From Lewinellaceae bacterium (GTDB taxonomy: Bacteria; Bacteroidota; Bacteroidia; Chitinophagales; Saprospiraceae), in contig JADJFA010000002.1 in the NCBI GenBank assembly GCA_016708875.1, positions 371,059-435,058 on the forward strand: a DNA stretch of 64,000 bases. The letters are read 5' to 3'. The notes beneath the pieces were generated by a model that made no database searches, was not told where the DNA came from, and saw nothing but the letters and a program-made list of their open reading frames with translations. Shown here piece after piece: positions 36,940 to 46,620 of this stretch (the first letter of the stretch is position 1; every line of letters begins with the position of its first letter). Made by a program: the position numbers and the translations under genes.

Positions 36940-39900
36940 TTGCCTCGTACTTTCATGAAAAGTCTTTCTACCCTTTTTGTATCGCTTTTTGTCAGCAGTG
37001 CTCTCTTATCCCAAATCACGTTCCAGCAATTTCCCAAACCACTTCAACTTTACCCGCGAGACATAAACACCAATACTGCTCAGGTGCAAATCAGCGGAAC
37101 TGTTTCCTCTAATGCCGACAGTCTGATTTTTACCCTGGAAAAAAGCGATGGCGCCCAGGAACAACAGGCCCTTGCGCTCAGTGATTTGGTTGACAATCAA
37201 TTTAATGTAAGTTTTGAAATTACCGCTGGCTTGTGGAGTTACCAATGCAAAGTTGAAGAAAAGACATCCAACAATCTCGGGTTGATTAGAGAAGTCAGCA
37301 ACATCGTAGCCGGGGATATTTTTGCCGTACAAGGCCAATCCAATGCCCAAGCAGTTGCGTACAATGGCGATGCCAATATTTGGCAAAACAATTTTGTGCG
37401 CTGTTTCGGCACCTCAAACCCTGCGGTTTTCGACGACAACAACTGGTATATCGCAGAGGGAAACGGTTATTTTTCGCCCGGTGCCATCGGTCAGTGGGCC
37501 TTGCGCATGGGATTTATGTTGCAAGCAAATTTGCAGATTCCCATTGCCATTATCAACGGCGCCGACCCCGGCAAACCCATCGAATTTTTCCAAAGAAACG
37601 ACCTCCTCCACAACGATTCGACCACCAATTATGGCCGACTGCTCCAACGGCTCAACAATGCTGGTTTGACTAATTACGTCCGCTCAATGATCTATTATCA
37701 GGGCGAATCGGATGGCGACCGAGCCGACATTCACAAAACTCTTTTTGAAGCCTTGCACGCAGATTGGGAAGAAGATTTGCCCAATATTGAAGCTTATTAT
37801 ATTGTGCAGGTTCGTGAAGGTTGCGGCGCGCCTTCTTTGCAGTTGAGAGACCATCAGCGGGCATTTGAAGACTATTTGAACAATGCCAAAGGGGTTACCG
37901 CCAATGGTATCAACGGACATGATGGCTGCCATTACGATGTGCTGGGCTACAAGGCTTTGGGTGAAAAAATTTACAAGCAAATTTCAGCCGACCTGTACAA
38001 TGCGCACACTGGCGAACAAACCAATGTTCGGGTGATTAGTGCCAGTTTTACGAATGATCTGAATACTCAGATTACCGTTTTAACCGATGCCACTTCAGGA
38101 CTAACAGCACAAGCGGGAAGTGCATTCGATTTTACCATAAATGGCGCTTCTGCTGCCATAATCGGCATTCAGGCGGATGGGAACAAACTGATTCTGGACT
38201 TGGACCAATCGGTCAATGTTCCCAATGCGGGCCTGTCCTATGGCGGTCATTCAGGCAACGATGCCTGGGTACTCAATGCCGACGGGTATGGCATGTTTAC
38301 TTTTTATAACTTGTTGATAGACAACTATCACGTCGTGCCGAATTTCGACATACCCGGTATCATGTCTGGTTCGGGCAATTGTATTTCCTTGGATGGAATA
38401 GACGATTTTGTGAGTGCAGGTTCCGTGGTAAATACTTCTTATACCAAGGAAGCCTGGATCAACTGGCAAGGCGGCACCCAGGCAAACAACATCATTTCTG
38501 GGGCAGCAAACACTGCATTTTGGCTGCCCAACGGGGTTTTGTCCGCAGGGCACAACCAGGCTTGGTGGCAGGTGACCGACAATGTCACGATGACGCCCAA
38601 TCAATGGACCCATGTAGCAGTAAGTTATGATGACATTCTAGGCGAACTGACCCTTTACAAAAATGGCAAACTGATCAGCCAGGCACAAAATATTCCGGCA
38701 CACAATGACCCTCAGGCTTACATTGGCGCATACGGTGGCTGCTGTACTTTTCAGGGCAAGATAGATGAAGTTCGCATTTGGGATAGGGTGCTTACCATGG
38801 AAGAAATCAGGGCAAACATGTGCCAAAAACTGCAAGGAACAGAGCCTGGCTTATCCGCTTATTTCCGCTTTGATGAAACTGCCGGAGGCATTGCGCCTAA
38901 CGTAACTGCTGCACCCGCGGGACAATTTTTCAATTTTCAAGGACTTGGATTGAATGAGGCATGGCATCGCTCGGGGGCGCCTATTGGCACAAAAAGCAAC
39001 TATTCCTATGAAGATGTGACGCAAATCAGCCTCTCAGTTGCTTCTGGCGACAGTCTTGTTTTGTCAACATCCGGTGTGCCGGATTTTATCCACCTCTATT
39101 TCGTGGAAGAAGTGCCTAATGTACTTGAGCCAGCATTGGATTATGTGTTGGTGGACAATGCGAACTACTTCGGCTTGTTTTACGCCAACCAGAGCATCCA
39201 CAACTACGACCTGAAATATTACTACTCCGGAAATCCTTTTGCCTTTGTACAGGAGCAAAACCTGGGCTTGCTGAGGCGTAGAAACAATGCACAGGCCTAC
39301 TGGGAAGAAAGCCCGCAATTCCTTGTTAATCAAGCTGAAAACACGATAAACACAAGCGGAACAATTTATCAGGAATACATTCTGGCGATCAATGATTCTA
39401 TCGTGTTGGCCCCCTTGGTAGCGCAATTGTCAATAGTTCAAACACTCCTTTGCAGTGGATTGAACCAGGGAGTAATCATCGCGACTGCTCAAGGTGGCCA
39501 GGCCCCTTACACCTACAGGCTAAACAATGGAATACCCCAAGCTAGTGGCGTTTTTTCTGGCCTGCCAGCCGGAGATTACACCGTTCTGGCATCGGATCAA
39601 TTGGGCAACACGGTCACAACCAATGCGGTCTCCCTACAAAGCCCGGCTCCATTAATTGTTACTATTCAGAACATCGGGAACAATCTCCTGATACATGCTG
39701 AAGGCGGCACTTCGCCATATCTATACAGCCTTGACAGTGCCCCAAACCAGTCAGATAGCCTATTCTCCGGGCTTGCCGCAGGCAACTATTCTATTTTGGT
39801 GACGGATGCCGCAGGGTGTACTGCTCAGGTCCTTGGGGTTGTGCTCATAAGCGGCACGCTTACGACCGATGATTATTTAGGATTTACCCTAAGCCCAAAC

Positions 39901-40275
39901 CCAAGTGCAGGCATTTTTGAGTTGCGTGGAAATAATACAGCGCAGGCAATCCAACTTGATATTTGGGATGTCACCGGGAAGCTCCTTCAATCCACAAGAA
40001 TAGAAGGAGAAGGAAACCCTTTTTCTACAACTTTTGACTTGACGAATCAGGCCGATGGCATTTATTTGCTTCGGATTCGGGATGGGAAAAATTTTGAAAA
40101 TTTAAGGTTGGTAAAAATTAGATGCAAAAAAAAGGGCTGCCGATATATCGGCAGCCCTTTTTTAGTTGGAGACAAGGAGATTATTCGTCGTCGTCGTCAT
40201 TTTTGCGACGATTGTAGCCTGTATCTTCAAGGGTTTCATTGTCCATTTCCCAATCGTCGCCACTGGCATGCGTAG
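36940..40275 (+). CDS. secreted SASA-type esterase with LamG and T9SS type A domain; stop codon apparently lost
   Basis: A ~1,100-residue secreted protein (ATG 36940; 36955 is an alternative) with a signal peptide. Residues ~120-345 are a SASA / SGNH esterase-like domain (Ser in FAVQGQSNAQAV, YYQGESDGDR, and DGCHYDVLGYK with the His). A LamG/concanavalin domain follows (~480-640, LDGIDDFVSAGS to GKIDEVRIWDR), then two SprB-like repeats and a T9SS type A sorting domain (LSPNPSAGIFEL, ADGIYLLRIRDG..NLRLVKI). The domain should end at residue ~1063, but the frame continues through the terminator palindrome into the 3' end of the opposite gene for about 49 more residues (KKGCRYIGSPFLV...). Deacetylation of sialic-acid or polysaccharide esters is the family role; substrate unknown. 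Confidence 0.85.
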   Translation: MPRTFMKSLSTLFVSLFVSSALLSQITFQQFPKPLQLYPRDINTNTAQVQISGTVSSNADSLIFTLEKSDGAQEQQALALSDLVDNQFNVSFEITAGLWSYQCKVEEKTSNNLGLIREVSNIVAGDIFAVQGQSNAQAVAYNGDANIWQNNFVRCFGTSNPAVFDDNNWYIAEGNGYFSPGAIGQWALRMGFMLQANLQIPIAIINGADPGKPIEFFQRNDLLHNDSTTNYGRLLQRLNNAGLTNYVRSMIYYQGESDGDRADIHKTLFEALHADWEEDLPNIEAYYIVQVREGCGAPSLQLRDHQRAFEDYLNNAKGVTANGINGHDGCHYDVLGYKALGEKIYKQISADLYNAHTGEQTNVRVISASFTNDLNTQITVLTDATSGLTAQAGSAFDFTINGASAAIIGIQADGNKLILDLDQSVNVPNAGLSYGGHSGNDAWVLNADGYGMFTFYNLLIDNYHVVPNFDIPGIMSGSGNCISLDGIDDFVSAGSVVNTSYTKEAWINWQGGTQANNIISGAANTAFWLPNGVLSAGHNQAWWQVTDNVTMTPNQWTHVAVSYDDILGELTLYKNGKLISQAQNIPAHNDPQAYIGAYGGCCTFQGKIDEVRIWDRVLTMEEIRANMCQKLQGTEPGLSAYFRFDETAGGIAPNVTAAPAGQFFNFQGLGLNEAWHRSGAPIGTKSNYSYEDVTQISLSVASGDSLVLSTSGVPDFIHLYFVEEVPNVLEPALDYVLVDNANYFGLFYANQSIHNYDLKYYYSGNPFAFVQEQNLGLLRRRNNAQAYWEESPQFLVNQAENTINTSGTIYQEYILAINDSIVLAPLVAQLSIVQTLLCSGLNQGVIIATAQGGQAPYTYRLNNGIPQASGVFSGLPAGDYTVLASDQLGNTVTTNAVSLQSPAPLIVTIQNIGNNLLIHAEGGTSPYLYSLDSAPNQSDSLFSGLAAGNYSILVTDAAGCTAQVLGVVLISGTLTTDDYLGFTLSPNPSAGIFELRGNNTAQAIQLDIWDVTGKLLQSTRIEGEGNPFSTTFDLTNQADGIYLLRIRDGKNFENLRLVKIRCKKKGCRYIGSPFLVGDKEIIRRRRHFCDDCSLYLQGFHCPFPNRRHWHA
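40126..40164. terminator. bidirectional terminator, 24-bp perfect palindrome
   Basis: GGGCTGCCGATATATCGGCAGCCC at 40134-40157 is a perfect palindrome, preceded by eight A and followed by seven T, so it can stop transcription from both sides between the convergent SASA and DksA-like genes. Confidence 0.92.
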
Positions 40276-40768
40276 GACGTTTGCCATTGGTGAGGCGCAC
40301 TTTATCACCTATAGGTTTGCCCAATGGGCGATCTTCAGATTCCAGATCAAAGGACTCACTAACGCCTGAAGTGGATCCTGGGCGAGCGCCCGAATTTGAC
40401 ATGGCCTTGCCGTCCATACTTTTGGTGGCGTGGGGTACGAGCCGAAGCCGTTCTTTGCTGATCAGTTCGCCCGTCACGATGCAAATGCCATAAGTTTTGT
40501 TGTGAATGCGGAGCTGCGCATTTTTGAGGTCTTGCACAAAGCGTTGTTGCCGCTGGAGCATTCGCTGGAGCATCTCAAGGTCTGTATGGGCCGTGCTATC
40601 GTCGTACCAATCGCCGCCTTGCTGATTGAAACCATTCTCATTTAGATCCGCAATTTGCTTCTCTGTGGTGCTTAGTTCATCCTGGGCTTGTACGAGCCGT
40701 TCATCAACGATGGTTTTGAACTCCTGCAAATCCTCGTCGCTGTAGCGCACTTTAAGGTCGTTCGACAT
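40181..40768 (-). CDS. TraR/DksA family transcriptional regulator
   Basis: A 195-residue protein. The N-terminal half is the DksA coiled coil (VRYSDEDLQEFKTIVDERLVQAQDEL, then QRMLQRQQRFVQDLKNAQLRI). The globular part contains NKTYGICIVTGELISKERLRLVPHA, the DksA/TraR zinc-finger region, here with one Cys plus Thr-Gly in place of the usual four-Cys set. A long acidic tail (EDTGYNRRKNDDDDE) follows. DksA-like proteins bind the RNA polymerase secondary channel. A TAATTTTG box lies 54 nt upstream on its strand. Confidence 0.88.
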   Translation of the reverse strand: MSNDLKVRYSDEDLQEFKTIVDERLVQAQDELSTTEKQIADLNENGFNQQGGDWYDDSTAHTDLEMLQRMLQRQQRFVQDLKNAQLRIHNKTYGICIVTGELISKERLRLVPHATKSMDGKAMSNSGARPGSTSGVSESFDLESEDRPLGKPIGDKVRLTNGKRPTHASGDDWEMDNETLEDTGYNRRKNDDDDE

Positions 40769-40821
40769 GGTGAGGTGAATTTTGTAGTGTGTTATGTATT
40801 ATCGGGGTGTGTTACGGGGTG

Positions 40822-40829
40822 CAAAATTA
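40822..40829 (-). promoter_or_regulatory. -7 box for the DksA-like gene (TAATTTTG)
   Basis: The minus strand reads TAATTTTG, an exact TAnnTTTG, about 54 nt before the ATG. No clear -33 TTTG. Confidence 0.35.
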
Positions 40830-40924
40830 GCCGAATTTAGGATGTTGAAACAGGTAAAAAGAAAATTTACTTGAAATAGCCCATTGTGGCTGTTCCTGAA
40901 TCGCTTCTTTGGAGTTACTTTTCC

Positions 40925-40932
40925 TACTTTTG
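40925..40932 (+). promoter_or_regulatory. -7 box for the E1 gene (TACTTTTG)
   Basis: TACTTTTG is an exact TAnnTTTG, 65 nt upstream of the E1 ATG. A TTTG at 40908-40911 is only 13 nt away, shorter than usual. Confidence 0.35.
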
Positions 40933-40996
40933 TGCGCCCTTTTGCCTGCCAAATCAACCAATCCCCCAATCCCAAATCTGCAATTTAACTAGCAAC

Positions 40997-43413
40997 ATGA
41001 CTTCTTTACCCGCTGCCAAACGCGCCAAGACCACCACTGCCGCCTTTTCCGAAAATTACCGATTGGAAGTCCTCCATGATTTCCGCATCTGCTGCCTGAG
41101 CCGCGAGGCCAGTGTCATCGCCCGAAAGGAAGTGCTTACCGGGAAAGCTAATTTTGGTATCATCGGCGATGGCAAAGAGGTGGCGCAAGTCGCCATGGCT
41201 CGAGCTTGGCGAAAAGGGGATTTCCGTTCCGGCTATTACCGCGACCAAACCCTGATGCTCGCACTGGAACTCATGACCCTCGACGAGTTTTTTGCCCAGC
41301 TATACGGCGACCCCTACCGCGACCCTTTCTCTGGCGGGCGACAAATGAACTGCCACTTTGCAACAAAATTTGTAGACGATGAGGGTAATTTCCTCGATTT
41401 GAAAAACCGCTACAATATCTCTGCTGATATAGCGCCCACCGGCGGCCAAATGGCGCGTGGCCTGGGCTTGGCATTTGCCAGCAAAAAATTCCGCGAAAAT
41501 CCTGCCCTTTGCGGTACGCTCAGCGATCAGGGCAATGAAGTGGCTTTTGTGACCATCGGCGACGCTTCTACCTCAGAAGGCGCCTTTTGGGAAACCATCA
41601 ATGCTGCTGGCGTATTGCAAGTGCCGCTCGCCATCAGCGTGTGGGACGATGGCTACGGCATTTCTGTTCCCAAAAAATACCAGACCACAAAGGAGAGTAT
41701 CAGCGAGGTACTGGCCGGTTTTGAGGCCGATTCAGCGCGGGATACGAACGGAATCAATATTTACAAAGGCAAGGCATGGGACTACCCTACCCTTTGCCAA
41801 CTTTACCGTGATGCTGTGGATGAAATGCGTGTCACACACCGCCCCGCAGTGTTTCACATTCAGGAAGTTACGCAACAACTCGGCCACTCCACCAGCGGCG
41901 ACCATCGCCGCTACAAAGACCCGGAACGACTCAAATTCGAGGAAGAATTCGATTGCAACCGACGTATGGCCGAATGGATGGTTAATAACGGAATCGCCAC
42001 CGCCGAAGAAATCGAAAACATTAAAAAAGAGGCAAAACGTGAGGCTACGGAGGCTGCTCTACGTGCCTTCAGAGGTTATCACGATAAGGTGGCTGAGTTG
42101 AAAAACAACTTGTTGGCTGCCTTGGAAGACGCACGCGTGGCACACCCAAATGTGGCAGTTCTGGGTGAAATCCTAAATGAACTCGGCCAAAAGCGCGAAC
42201 CGCTGCGCTTTGAATTGTTGCAAATGGCGAGAAGAGCGCTTCTAAGTATCCCGGAACTCCGTTCCGGGAATGTCTCGGAACAGCGTTCCGGGTTACAACA
42301 ATTTGCAACGCTCGAACGTATAGAAGGCAATGCTATCTATTCTGATAACCTGCTCAGTCAATCCGCCAAATCGCCGATCTCAGTTGCGGAAGAAAAAGCC
42401 CAGTACTCCGATGAATCACCCCTGAAGGACGGCTACGAAATCCTGAACGCCTGCTTCGACGCCAACTTCGCCAGAATGCCCGAACTCTTCGTTTTTGGGG
42501 AAGACGTGGGCCATATCGGCGACGTAAACCAGGGAATGCGGGGTATGCAGCAAAAATATGGCACAGAGCGGGTGTTCGACACGGGCATCCGCGAATGGAC
42601 CATTATGGGACAAGCCATTGGACTTGCCATGCGCGGCTTACGGCCTATCGCTGAAATCCAGTATCTGGACTACTTGCTATACGGCCTTTCGCCCCTCTCC
42701 GACGATCTATGTACCCTGCGTTGGCGCTCTAACAATCAGCAAGTTGCGCCCGCCATTATCCGAACACGCGGCCACCGATTGGTGGGAGTTTGGCACAGTG
42801 GCTCGCCTATGGGCATGATGCTCGGATCTTTGCGTGGGATGCACATTTGCGTACCTCGAAACATGACCCAAGCGGCTGGGATGTACAACACGCTCCTACG
42901 TGGCGACGACCCGGCCATTGTGGTGGAGGTACTAAACGGCTACCGTTTTAAAGAGCAATTGCCCGACAATGTGGGCAGCTTCACCGTGCCGTTAGGCGAG
43001 CCAGAAGTATTGCGCGAAGGCACAGATGTGAGCATCATAACCTACGGGGCTTGCGTCCGCGTAGCCGAGGATTCGGCTGATTTGCTTGCAAAACAGGGTG
43101 TTTCAGTAGAAATCGTGGACATTCAAACCCTGCTGCCATTCGATTTCAAAAACACCTGCGTTGACAGCCTGAAAAAACAAACCGCGTCATTTTCCTCGAC
43201 GAAGATTTTGAAGGCGGCGCATCAGCCTATTTGCTTCAGCAAGTGTTGGAAAAACAAGGCGGATATCGCTGGCTTGATTCTGCACCCGTAACCCTCTTCG
43301 CCAAGCCTCACCGCCCGGCGTATGGGCAGGATGGAGACTACCATTCTAAGCCTCAGGTGGAAGATGTGGTGGAGGCGGTGGTAAAGATGATGGGGGAGGC
43401 AGGGTTAGGGTAG
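40997..43413 (+). CDS. 2-oxoacid dehydrogenase E1 component, fused alpha and beta subunits, 3' frameshift
   Basis: A ~805-residue protein, ATG 40997. The alpha half (~1-345) has SGYYRDQTLMLAL, SGGRQMNCHF and the ThDP loop VTIGDASTSEGAFWETINAAGV ending VWDDGYGIS (DDG where many have NNG). The beta half (~480-805) has LFVFGEDVGHIGDVNQG, FDTGIREWTIMGQAIGLAMRGLRPIAEIQY and PAIIRTRGHRL. Such fused E1s in Bacteroidota act on pyruvate or branched-chain 2-oxoacids with separate E2/E3. After 43177 the frame is lost; adding one A to the A6 run at 43172-43177 restores NRVIFLDEDFEGGASAYLLQQVLEKQGG and the natural end at 43413. The linker holds a palindromic insertion (42249-42292). Confidence 0.9.
42249..42292. 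repeat. in-frame palindromic insertion in the E1 linker
   Basis: CCCGGAAC-TCC-GTTCCGGG (42250-42268) is a near-perfect palindrome and a second copy, CGGAAC-AGC-GTTCCGGG, follows at 42276-42292. Together they encode PELRSGNVSEQRSG in frame, between the alpha and beta halves. Confidence 0.75.
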
Positions 43414-43665
43414 ACGCATGAATTTTAAGAAGTGATATTTCAGAATTGCAGAATTTTTTTGATTGACGATTGACGAATACATGATTTATGATTGTTGAGG
43501 TGGAGGTTTGAATTTCGATTGCCGATGTCCTGCCAATCATACATTTTAATTTCACCTTGGATGGCTCTGTCTCAGTCTAAAGAAAATGGAAAGAACTAGG
43601 GGGAAAAGGCAATTCCCTACCATAAATCATCGTTCCTGCGCTAATTTTTAATCTACTCGTTTTAT

Positions 43666-45157
43666 ATGCGCAGCTTTCTTGCCCGTTCACCGATTACCTT
43701 GCTTTTTGCACTATTATTCCTTCCTAAAATCATTTTTTCCCAAGAACAACTCGGCATGCGTCTCGAACGCTATGCCGGAATTTACAGTGCGGGCATCAAC
43801 CCCGCCAATACGGCTTTTACCCCGCACAATTGGGAAGTGAGCCTGTTCAACGCCGACCTTTTTGTGGAAAATAGTTACGCTTTCCTGCGCAACACCAGTC
43901 TACAAAACGCTTTGCGCAACACCGACAAAATCGTTTCGCTTGCCGATACTTCTGCTGAAAATCCGCCAGCCAGAGACGCGATTTTGCAGGACTTTGCAGA
44001 TGGAAGTCGCAAAATGCACTTTGTGACACAAGTCCGAATTGCAGGCCCATCTTTTAGTTTTCGTTTTGGTGAAAATAATGTTGTGGGGCTGACAACGGCC
44101 TTTAGAACCAATATATCCGCCTATAAAATTCCAGAAATCCTCGCCTACCCTACCGTTTCTGATCTGCCTCGCAATCAGGCGATTAACATCCCTCCCGCCG
44201 GCATCGCTGGCTTGGTTTGGGGCGAAATTGGCCTGCATTACAGCCGATTGGAAGAAATGGGCGATCTGAAAATGGCCTGGGGTGTTTCCCCAAAACTGTT
44301 GCTGGGCTACGAGGGTTTTTTCACCCGTGCCCAGTCCAACTTCGACTACACGCAGCAAAACGGCGACACGACGAGCCTTTGGCAGTGCAAAATGGGACTA
44401 CGCCCTCACGACCGCCAATCTCACAGACAATGCAGACGAAGTAAGCCTTAAAAAACAAGGTTCTGGTTTTGGCCTGGACTTGGGGATTTCTTGGGCCATG
44501 CCAGCTGACGATGAGGAAGATGGCTATGCCTGGCGTGCCGGTATTTCGCTGGTCGATCTGGGTTTCGTTCGATTCAAAAACAGCGCCCAACGCCACCACA
44601 TCGAGTTTGATACCCTGGTGACGGTCAGTGGCTCCTCCTTCCCGCAACGCAACAATGCAGATGATGTACTCCGCGATGTAAGCAGTGCATTTCTGGGCGA
44701 TACTGATGCATCCTTGCAAAAAAACGCCTTCGGGATGGGTTTACCCACGGCACTTTCCGCCCAGTTTGATGCGCGGGTTATCCCCATGTTTTATGTCAGT
44801 GGGCTGTTGGTTCAGCGTGTGCCGCTTTCTAAATTAAGCGTGAAACGCCCAAGTACACTGGCTGTGGTGCCACGTTTTGAGCATCGCTGGTTTTCGGTTT
44901 CACTTCCTTTGGTTGTGGACGATTGGCAGTCCTTTAGGGCGGGTGCTGCCGTCCGATTGGCCTGGCTTTACCTTGGGACAGACAACATTGGCAGTTTTAC
45001 AAAAAAAGACAAACTGAGCGGCGCGGATGTATATATCGGCTTCAAAATCAATGCTTTCAGTTTCAAAAAGCGGGAAAAAGGCTACCGACTTAACCGGGAA
45101 AGAGGAAGCCGGGGCGGTGGACCGAATAGGAAGAAGATAAAGTGTTATGATTTTTAA
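43666..45157 (+). CDS. DUF5723-like outer-membrane protein, single frameshift
   Basis: Two frames (to 44451, and from about 44380) join into ~497 residues. Signal peptide ITLLFALLFLPKIIFSQ; then the family opening RLERYAGIYSAGINPANTAFTPHNWEVSLFNADLF, a beta-strand-rich middle, GFGLDLGISWAMPAD, GLPTALSAQFDARVIPMFYVSGLLVQ and the C-terminal WLYLGTDNIGSF..GADVYIGFKINAF. The reading frame is restored by removing one T of the T3 run at 44378-44380 (TTSLGSAKWDYALT). Predicted outer-membrane beta-barrel found in T9SS-bearing Bacteroidota; function unknown. The basic tail (KKREKGYRLNRERGSRGGG) is common in this family. Confidence 0.75.
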
Positions 45158-45250
45158 GTAGGGCGAAATTCATTTCGCCCTACCAAACGGTATCGGGCGA
45201 AATGAATTTCGCCCTACGCAATAGTACAGGCGAAATAAATTTCGCCCTAC
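45158..45250. repeat. three tandem palindromes of GGGCGAAATNATTTCGCCC
   Basis: Units at about 45158-45183, 45195-45217 and 45228-45250 each form a 22-26 bp palindrome with the core GGCGAAAT..ATTTCGCC. The last base abuts the stop codon (45251) of the convergent porin gene. Bidirectional terminator function is possible. Confidence 0.85.
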
Positions 45251-46489
45251 TCAATAATTCGCCTGCATTTGTAGCCTAAGAAAATTACCCCGCTCATCAT
45301 AGTCAGTCTTAAAATCCGAATACTTTCGATTACTAATGACGTAGGCTAAAGTGATCTCGAGGTTTTTAAAAGGGAGCCATTCCACCCCAATTTCAAGTTC
45401 GTTCATGTCGTAACGACGCGCATCAAGTTCCTGCTTTTTTGCCCCATCATAGACTTGGTAGCGCGCGTAAGGTGTGACATATCCCTTGCCGAGTTTGCTG
45501 CGGTAGGAAGCCGTGACAAATCCTCCGTTTAATTTCTGCACCCGAATCGAATCCGAAGCAACATCGAAAGATGGACTTTCGCCAATATTGTACTCTGCTA
45601 AAATCCCAAACGGTTGCTGATACAACACAATGGTAGCAGCCACGCGACGATCCGTATAGGTTAGATTTTCGACTGCTTTTGCGCCGTTGGAAACCTGATC
45701 CTTGGATAGGGTAAATCTGCCCGTGTAGGCCTGGATGCCTGGCTCAATGATCTGGTTTCCAACTTTGAAGGGGTAACTTAGACGCGCCACAACATGAAGA
45801 TAATCATTGAGTTCTGGCTTATTGGTTGTCTGGCCATTGTAAAGGCCGAACGCAAATACACCATAATCGCCGGTTCCTTTCATGGCATCATTGGCGGAAT
45901 TCTTGTAAAAATCACGGGTTTTAGCCGGTGCATAGTAGAAAAACGCACCAAAATCGCGCTCATTGGGCGCAGCAGAATTCATCGGATCTGCACGGTCAAG
46001 CGGCAAACGGTTGGAACTTGACTGCATGTTCTCAAACCCGAAAGGCACCTTGCTCTGGCCAAATCGCAGGCGGTATTCTTTCTTTTTGTCAAACGCAAGA
46101 TCAAAATAAGCGTCTCGGACTTGCAGAAAATGTCGGCTGGTTGAACTCGCATCCGAGGAATAATCCAGTTGAATGTAAGTGAAAAGCCGCTCGTGCACAT
46201 CACCGCTGAAAATCAGCCTGGCCCGCCTGAATTCAAAAGTTTGGTTTTCCCCGATACCCTTGTCGCATTGCTCGCACTTCAGTTTCGGGTTGGTTTCCAG
46301 CAAGCGGTTGTATCGAAACTGCGCATAACCACGCAGACTGAGCTTTTCGTACCACTTGGAAGATTTTGGAGCAGCAGTTGAACTGGAATTGGGTTTTGGG
46401 GGGATTGTGTCGGATGTGGAGGTTTGGCTTGAAGCATGCGTAAAAGCACACGTCAGCGCAAACGTCACGGTTAGGAGACGTAGCAACAT
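45251..46489 (-). CDS. phosphate-selective porin (OprO/OprP family)
   Basis: A 412-residue outer-membrane porin with a signal peptide (LLRLLTVTFALTCAFTHASSQ). Family features: LSLRGYAQFRYNRLLETN, FEFRRARLIFSGDVHERLFTYIQLDYSSD, DAYFDLAFDKKKEYRLRFGQSKVPFGFENMQSSSNRLPLDRADPMNSA, and a terminal strand ending LQMQANY. It is a 16-stranded barrel for phosphate/polyphosphate uptake in relatives. It lies directly downstream of the Pit phosphate transporter gene on the same strand, giving outer- and inner-membrane phosphate uptake together. Confidence 0.9.
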   Translation of the reverse strand: MLLRLLTVTFALTCAFTHASSQTSTSDTIPPKPNSSSTAAPKSSKWYEKLSLRGYAQFRYNRLLETNPKLKCEQCDKGIGENQTFEFRRARLIFSGDVHERLFTYIQLDYSSDASSTSRHFLQVRDAYFDLAFDKKKEYRLRFGQSKVPFGFENMQSSSNRLPLDRADPMNSAAPNERDFGAFFYYAPAKTRDFYKNSANDAMKGTGDYGVFAFGLYNGQTTNKPELNDYLHVVARLSYPFKVGNQIIEPGIQAYTGRFTLSKDQVSNGAKAVENLTYTDRRVAATIVLYQQPFGILAEYNIGESPSFDVASDSIRVQKLNGGFVTASYRSKLGKGYVTPYARYQVYDGAKKQELDARRYDMNELEIGVEWLPFKNLEITLAYVISNRKYSDFKTDYDERGNFLRLQMQANY

Positions 46490-46533
46490 AGTCAGGTTAG
46501 GAACAGACTTTTGTTAAGAAATGGATACAGTGA

Positions 46534-46620
46534 AGGTTTATAAGGGTTTATGAAGGTTTATAAGGGTTGATATTAATGATTATCAACCCTTATAAACCTT
46601 CATAAACCTTTATAAACCCT
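46534..46620. repeat. hairpin of AAGGTTTATAAGGG words ending at the pit stop codon
   Basis: Arm 46534-46572 folds onto 46581-46620 with an 8-nt loop; both are built from the words AAGGTTTATAAGGG and TTTATGAAGG. It ends one base before the TAA of the Pit gene (46621-46623). Confidence 0.82.
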
